In this document: piece by piece, positions 61,408-64,000 of the stretch
Position numbering within the stretch: position 1 is the stretch's first letter
Layout: each line of letters opens with the position of its first letter
Assembly: GCF_027942865.1 (NCBI RefSeq)
Contig: NC_134509.1
Location: 25,168,697 to 25,232,696 of the forward strand
Direction: 5' to 3'
DNA length: 64,000 nt
From: Odontesthes bonariensis
Taxonomy: Eukaryota > Chordata > Actinopteri > Atheriniformes > Atherinopsidae
Made by a program: the position numbers and the translations under genes
The notes under the pieces: generated by a model
Seen by the model: the letters and a program-made list of their open reading frames with translations, nothing else
What the model was told of the DNA's origin: nothing
Database searches by the model: none

Positions 61408-61518
61408 TGTTGCTGGAGGAAGTGGCCGGGGACAGCTCGTCTGGGTTTCTCTGCTCAGGCTGCTGTCCCCGCGACCCGATCCCCGGACAAGCGGCAGATA
61501 ATGGATGTATGGATGGAC
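61408..61518 (+). mobile_element. RTE-type LINE 3' end, about 110 bp
   Basis: GAGGAAGTGGCCGGGGACAG and CCCGCGACCCGATCC, then GCAGATAATGGATG, match the last 110 bp of the element ending at 46,660. An extreme 5' truncation of the same family. Confidence 0.75.
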
Positions 61519-61901
61519 TGTTGCTGATCTTGAATGGGATTCTTCCCTCATCATGGTGTATTGGTGGAGTGATTCCTTTGTATTAGCAGACACTTACAAA
61601 AGTTACATCTTAGACAGATACGCGCAGGCACTACCAACATACACGCCGCAATAAACGCAGACTAGCTCTACACTATTCCGATTACAATCACAAATTAATC
61701 AATTTTCATTTGTAGATAACAATTCTTGTTCGGATCAAAACGCTATTCTTATTCTAATCAGGTCAGTCCGTGTATTTCTGAAGCTAGGCTACGTCTCGAA
61801 CTCAGGAGGAATTAGAGCATCACCTGTCTCTTCACGATCTAAAATGCAGATCACTATGGTAGATGAACAAGATCACACTTGGAGAAATTTCACAAAGATG
61901 G

Positions 61902-61974
61902 GAAGTGCCAACATCGAACGTTTCATATTCAGTCTGTGAAAGGCAGAATATGAAACGCTTGGTGTTGGCTCTTC
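61902..61974. repeat. Hairpin with 29-nt arms
   Basis: Arms 61,902-61,930 and 61,946-61,974 pair at 25 of 29 positions around a 15-nt loop; the inner 9 bp (TTTCATATTC side) are perfect. Size and shape fall in the range of MITE-derived microRNA precursors, but expression is unknown. Confidence 0.7.
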
Positions 61975-62461
61975 AACGCAAGCGAACACATAGCCTACAA
62001 CTACAGCTAGCATACAGTACCTAGCTAAGTGCCGTAAACACAAACGACTCTTCTCGCGCATCACGACACTTCAGAAGCGGGTCGCTCCTGCCGAAGTTAC
62101 ATATGGGATTTTCAGCATACAGACCCCTGTTAGGAGCGAGACAGGCTTCATTCGCTTACCATGGACTTGTTTAACCTTTGTTAAACTCCTGAAGGCTATA
62201 ATTTTAGGTGAAAATGCTACCTAGTGCCCCTTTAAAGAAAAATATGTGAATGAGAGCAGCGTTATTGGGGGTTTAGCTTTACCGTTATGGACGTAGATTT
62301 CACTGTTTTTAGAAAAAGATGGAACTTTGGAGCATGCGTTGGGTCTGCATTGTGGGCGAGTGTCTCAGCTCATTTGAGTCTAGTTAAGTACGTACGTGCA
62401 GGACGAATATGAACCATAACCTCATTTTCTGGGTTTGTTAACCTGGTTTTGAGAAGCTTAA

Positions 62462-63380
62462 AGGGGAACTCCGGGGCATTTGAAGCGCGTTTCCATTGCT
62501 AGAGGTTGTCAAATACTGATAGTAGGACACAGAGAGGTGCAAATCTGCGCTCCCTGTGTGGAGATGAGCTGTTCGCACAGCGTGTCATGCGAGGCTAATA
62601 CGTGGTGGCTAAGGGGCAACTGCTAACCCTTCCACGTAAAACAACAACTTGCACACAGCAGAAACGTCACACCACTTTATAAACCATCCGACAATAAAGT
62701 CACAAGCCTTACCATCAAAACCATATGCATGGTTCTCACATTACTGGCATGGGGACGTTACAAAACAACTTTATAAACAGCATGTAACTCACCGGTTAGT
62801 TGTAGGCTCGCGCATGTGAAAGCCCAAAAGAGTCGATGGACGATAATCCCATATACAAAACAATTATTTTCTCTAGAAAAACTGCGTTCAAGTATTTAAA
62901 ACATTACAACAATACATGCCCAGTAATATTGTTGTAATGTTTTAAATACTTGAACGCAGTTTTTCTAGAGAATATAATTGTTTTGTATATGGGATTATCG
63001 TCCATCGACTCTTTTGGGCTTTCACATGCGCGAGCCTACAACCAGCCGGTGAGTGACATGCTGTTTATAAAGTTGTTTTGTAACGTCCCCATGCCAGTAA
63101 TGTGAGAACCATGCATATGGTTTTGATGGTAAGGCTTGTGACTTTATTGTCGGATGGTTTATAAAGTGGTGTGACGTTTCTGCTGTGTGCAAGTTGTTGT
63201 TTTACGTGGAAGGGTTAGCAGTTGCCCCTTAGCCACCACGTATTAGCCTCGCATGACACGCTGTGCGAACAGCGCGATCTCCACACAGGGAGCGCAGATT
63301 TGCACCTCTCTGTGTCCTACTATCAGTATTTGACAACCTCTAGCAATGGAAACACGCTTCAAATGCCCCGGAGTTCCCCT
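62462..63380. mobile_element. TTAA-flanked giant palindrome (foldback element), 919 bp
   Basis: Left arm 62,462-62,914 and right arm 62,927-63,380 are reverse complements over about 453 bp with only a handful of mismatches, around a 12-nt spacer. Outer ends are AGGGGAACTCCGGGGC and its complement, flanked by TTAA at 62,458-62,461 and 63,381-63,384. It has no coding frame of note. The whole element is inverted repeat, so a single strand would fold into one long hairpin. TTAA duplication groups it with the other TTAA elements here. Confidence 0.9.
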
Positions 63381-63512
63381 TTAATTGTTGACTGACATGT
63401 TTGCATGCACATGTTAACCCAATTCTTTATAAATATACACTTGTGCTTTATAGTTTTCACAAAAAGATGCACACTTGTAGTTATTATGTATTTGTCCTGA
63501 CTTGTTTTATTT

Positions 63513-63835
63513 CAGATTAAGATTACTTTATTGTACACACAAATGTTAACACGAAATTGCTCCTCTGCATTTGACCCATCCAGGTTAGCACCTGTTGAAC
63601 GCACATGCATATGGTCACATACTCATTGAGACAGATGCCATACACTGGAGTGGTGGGCAGCCAAAACAGTGCCCGGGGAGCATGGGGTTAAGGGCACCTC
63701 AGCCGTGGCAAGGAGGTGGACTGCCACCCCTCCAGCTGTCAGTCCATCACTCTTTTTTTAGCGGCAGGAGTGGGAATCGAACCACCGACCCTCCGGTTAT
63801 TGGACGACCAACCACTGAGCTTTTTATTGTGTGTT
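63513..63835. repeat. Interspersed teleost repeat copy
   Basis: Phrases ACTTTATTGTACACAC, CTCCTCTGCATTTGACCCAT, GAGCATGGGGTTAAGG and AATCGAACCACCGACCCTC are typical of an abundant short fish repeat; it shares the AATCGAACCACCGACC-type phrase with the repeat at 20,798-21,075. Family not named. No coding content. Confidence 0.55.
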
Positions 63836-64000
63836 AGATGGAAACTTTGGAGCGCAGTGCACCTAGGCCACTTTGAGTCTAGATGAGCGTATACAAGCAG
63901 CAGTAATTAAACTCCCAGCTGCTTTATCTGGGCTTTGAACATATCGATGGAAGTCTCTGTAAAAGACCAGCATCTTCAATGCAGCAAAAGCCGAAAAAGA

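Larger units (their letters stand above)
61168..62231. mobile_element. TTAA-flanked element, 1,064 bp
   Basis: Ends AGGGATACAAGGTAG and (reverse of the right end) AGGGGCACTAGGTAGC are imperfect inverted repeats, flanked by TTAA at 61,164-61,167 and 62,232-62,235. It has captured a 110-bp RTE 3' tail (61,408-61,518) and contains a 29-bp-stem hairpin (61,902-61,974). No transposase. Confidence 0.65.

Overview
This is a eukaryotic window, almost certainly from a ray-finned (teleost) fish. The evidence is spliced genes with GT-AG introns, a conserved vertebrate gene order, and a repeat load typical of teleosts: a tRNA-derived SINE, L2/CR1-like and RTE-type LINE pieces, Tc1/mariner relics, a PIF/Harbinger-type MITE, elements flanked by TTAA, and a Ty3/Gypsy element. 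There is no operon structure and no RNA gene that I can recognise.

Positions 1-30 kb are a gene-poor stretch upstream of a developmental gene. It holds scattered repeat fragments, G-rich simple sequence and a few dense non-repetitive blocks that could be conserved enhancers. I found no coding exon in it.

Positions 30.9-45.4 kb carry three genes whose exons I resolved to the base. They are an fgf8-type growth factor (+, 5 coding exons, 217 aa), dpcd (-, 6 exons, 203 aa) and poll, DNA polymerase lambda (+, 8 coding exons, 566 aa). dpcd and poll are head to head across a short ETS-motif-rich interval that looks like a shared promoter. The order matches human POLL-DPCD-(FBXW4)-FGF8, but FBXW4 is absent between fgf8 and dpcd. 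This suggests a duplicated fgf8 locus (probably fgf8b-like) that lost the bystander gene.

Positions 45.6-64 kb are a transposon graveyard. A 5'-truncated, frameshifted RTE-type LINE follows poll. A 502-bp Harbinger-like MITE and a hAT-like end lie before a minus-strand Ty3/Gypsy element (48,430-58,001). The Gypsy element keeps one long gag-pol frame broken only by three stops, but it has lost the integrase C-terminus and most of its 3' LTR. Its 5' LTR is interrupted by a TTAA-flanked element, which is itself interrupted by a 2.9-kb poly(A)-tailed insertion with a 19-bp target duplication. That insertion carries another TTAA MITE. Further right are a 1.06-kb TTAA element and a 919-bp near-perfect palindrome, also TTAA-flanked.

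The most noteworthy structures are the nested insertions at 48.4-58.0 kb, the giant palindrome at 62.46-63.38 kb, a 66-bp identical direct repeat ending at a possible splice donor, and the fgf8 locus without its bystander gene.
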